A stretch of 64,000 nucleotides of DNA. Source: Phycisphaeraceae bacterium. GTDB lineage: Bacteria; Planctomycetota; Phycisphaerae; Phycisphaerales; Zrk34. The DNA is taken from positions 124,001 to 188,000 of the forward strand of contig JANQHD010000023.1 of NCBI GenBank assembly GCA_028282805.1, read 5' to 3'. The position numbers and the translations under genes are program-made. The notes below the pieces were generated by a model. It saw only the letters and a list, made by a program, of their open reading frames with translations, searched no databases and was not told where the DNA came from. Each line of letters starts with the position of its first letter. Positions within the stretch are counted from its first letter, which is position 1. Positions 63,801-64,000 of this stretch are shown here, piece by piece.

Positions 63801-63958
63801 GCTTGCCCCTTGTGAGTCAGCGCACGCAACTGGTCGCGCAGCAAACGCACGTCGCGCTCCTGCCGCTGCGCCTTGCCGTACGCCACGATCGCCAGGATCA
63901 CCGCCCCCAAACCCAACAGCAGCGCGAGAAACCCGATCGCGGTTGCGAACTCAGCCAT
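60836..63958 (-). CDS. DUF2339 polytopic membrane protein
   Basis: A 1040-aa integral membrane protein. After an N-terminal helix (ATAIGFLALLLGLGAVILAI) and a charged, then proline- and alanine-rich linker, about 26-28 transmembrane helices fill the rest. The motif RIGTLLPIWIGAIALALAGAYLF (in part) is the DUF2339 signature, and repeated GYLVNPVRE, ANPLLNRLDVGE and ISVDVNRCPLRE-like loops recur. The function is unknown; members are suspected transporters or glycan polymerases. ATG 63958 is used. The stop codon lies in a repeat element. Confidence 0.85.
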   Translation of the reverse strand: MAEFATAIGFLALLLGLGAVILAIVAYGKAQRQERDVRLLRDQLRALTHKGQASADEAARARRLADAIRTPPPPPSAEPAARPVAPPRVEPGVAEAKAPASPTPRTLHVQPAPSASAPPARRVKPRRGWEERIGTLLPIWIGAIALALAGAYLFKYSIDNNWLTEVRRVWLGYGFGVIMLAAGLWLYRKAERIAAALAAAAIAVLFITTFAATEMYGLLTPLQGFGVLGLVAALAVGLSLRHGQLVAILGLVGGFATPAIVAVGEPQAEVTFPYLFVLQLGLIVVTRRRGWWWLTVLTMVAAMAWAGAWMLRFDYSAEQGAWIGLFLLASAASVVWSNKPLDEGESLAARIGSKLIWLGLVMAAVLLAALVGASDFSALEWAYLGLIGGACIVLGRLRSRFEGLAWLCAAETVAMLVVWWFDLRTGEVQAFCWTTAALGGVYLLGGYAAMWRAVRPARWAVLAASAAVVFYVVAWAGASDALPSWVRWWAVALVAAAALVALAVPIYRRRAKMAQGDLALAAFATGATALVSIAMPIAFDETHLSVAWALEVPALALIGVWLRIGVLRKLAAALVVGVIVRLCCNPHLLDTPIGLTMGANWLTWVYGSAVLALVVAAWVYLKWDTDGPIVQLIEGAALALTFVLVGLEVRHGYSLLALPAAHGLEQITLSVDVNRCPLRESSTYVIAWLSLACALLVVARWVKRPALIIGAVVITGAAATVFVVMPGAGANPLLNRLDVGERLVVNWIGYAYGLPAVIAGVLAWLAHRRGVRPFAVAAGGASALMLLAMVVLQIRHGFHGPSMHEADLTLIEAGTYVNAALLIALGVMAVGRFMPALRLHECGVGLAMIALCVGAVTLGYLVNPVREPFAVGKERIFNWLIYLYGLPALLAALIGGLNRSFDRRLMHVFSVAALVMLFGFVTLEVRQWYWGALLDSHETIDTEWYTYSAVWVALGTVLLVAGIVSRSAVLRWASLVVMAVSVVKVFVSDTAHLEDLYRVASFFGLGVSLLVLAFLYQRFVFRRPREEVVIPEEHEAGPPR

Positions 63959-64000
63959 GGCCCTAATTCCCCACGTGTGCCCCCTATAGCGTAACACGAA

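Overview
This is a GC-rich bacterial chromosome segment. It most likely comes from a member of the Planctomycetota, probably class Phycisphaerae. That call rests on several PEP-CTERM secreted proteins (two also carrying dockerin-like calcium repeats), a type I sulfatase, an LpxC-FabZ fusion, a complete Gram-negative outer-membrane module (bamA, ompH/skp, lpxD, lpxC-fabZ, lpxA), flagellar genes, and many short palindromic and heptameric repeats. The taxonomic call is an inference. No rRNA, tRNA, IS element, prophage or CRISPR array was seen.

Layout: 1-5 kb holds purL (5' end outside the window), a sulfatase lodged between purL and purQ, then dumbbell-shaped palindromes and an O-methyltransferase. 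6-12.6 kb holds an HD-GYP protein, a PDZ protein, a Fur-family regulator, an HTH protein, a PNPOx-fold protein, a DUF4097 lipoprotein and trpS. 12.7-15.5 kb has a secreted beta-helix protein and then a retron: a reverse transcriptase with both retron signature motifs, preceded by two tandem copies of a structured RNA. 15.5-22 kb has a nitroreductase, a two-gene glycosyltransferase operon, and a ParA ATPase fused to a glycogen-binding-like domain with a co-transcribed partner. 22-25.7 kb is flagellar (small protein, fliD, fliS). 25.8-31.7 kb has two PEP-CTERM/dockerin proteins (one a metzincin protease) and two secreted coiled-coil proteins. 31.8-39 kb has comEC, a gene overlapping lexA, lexA, a sigma-like membrane protein, a secreted protein and an SDR. 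39-46.3 kb is the lipid A/outer-membrane cluster with a doc-type toxin-antitoxin pair inserted. 46.5-64 kb has a stand-alone MshEN protein, a beta-lactamase-fold hydrolase, two tandem double-thioredoxin proteins, an aldolase, an ECF sigma fused to a ThuA-like domain, mtfA, a PhoD-like phosphatase, two HAF-repeat PEP-CTERM paralogues, ilvC and a large DUF2339 membrane protein.

The strongest candidate for something undescribed is the retron at 14.2-15.5 kb. Two diverged, tandem ~166-bp units each fold into the same chain of hairpins closed by the same 8-bp stem (GCACCTTG/CAAGGTGC). A hairpin with a UUU loop resembles the msr hairpin of known retrons. One promoter sits just before the first unit, and there is no obvious effector gene. 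A second theme is repeat elements invading genes. A palindromic element with a TTCA loop lies inside purL, on both sides of the sulfatase gene, beside the nitroreductase gene and across the stop codon of the DUF2339 gene. The last copy carries compensatory stem changes. Heptamer repeats lie in frame within purL and the ParA partner.
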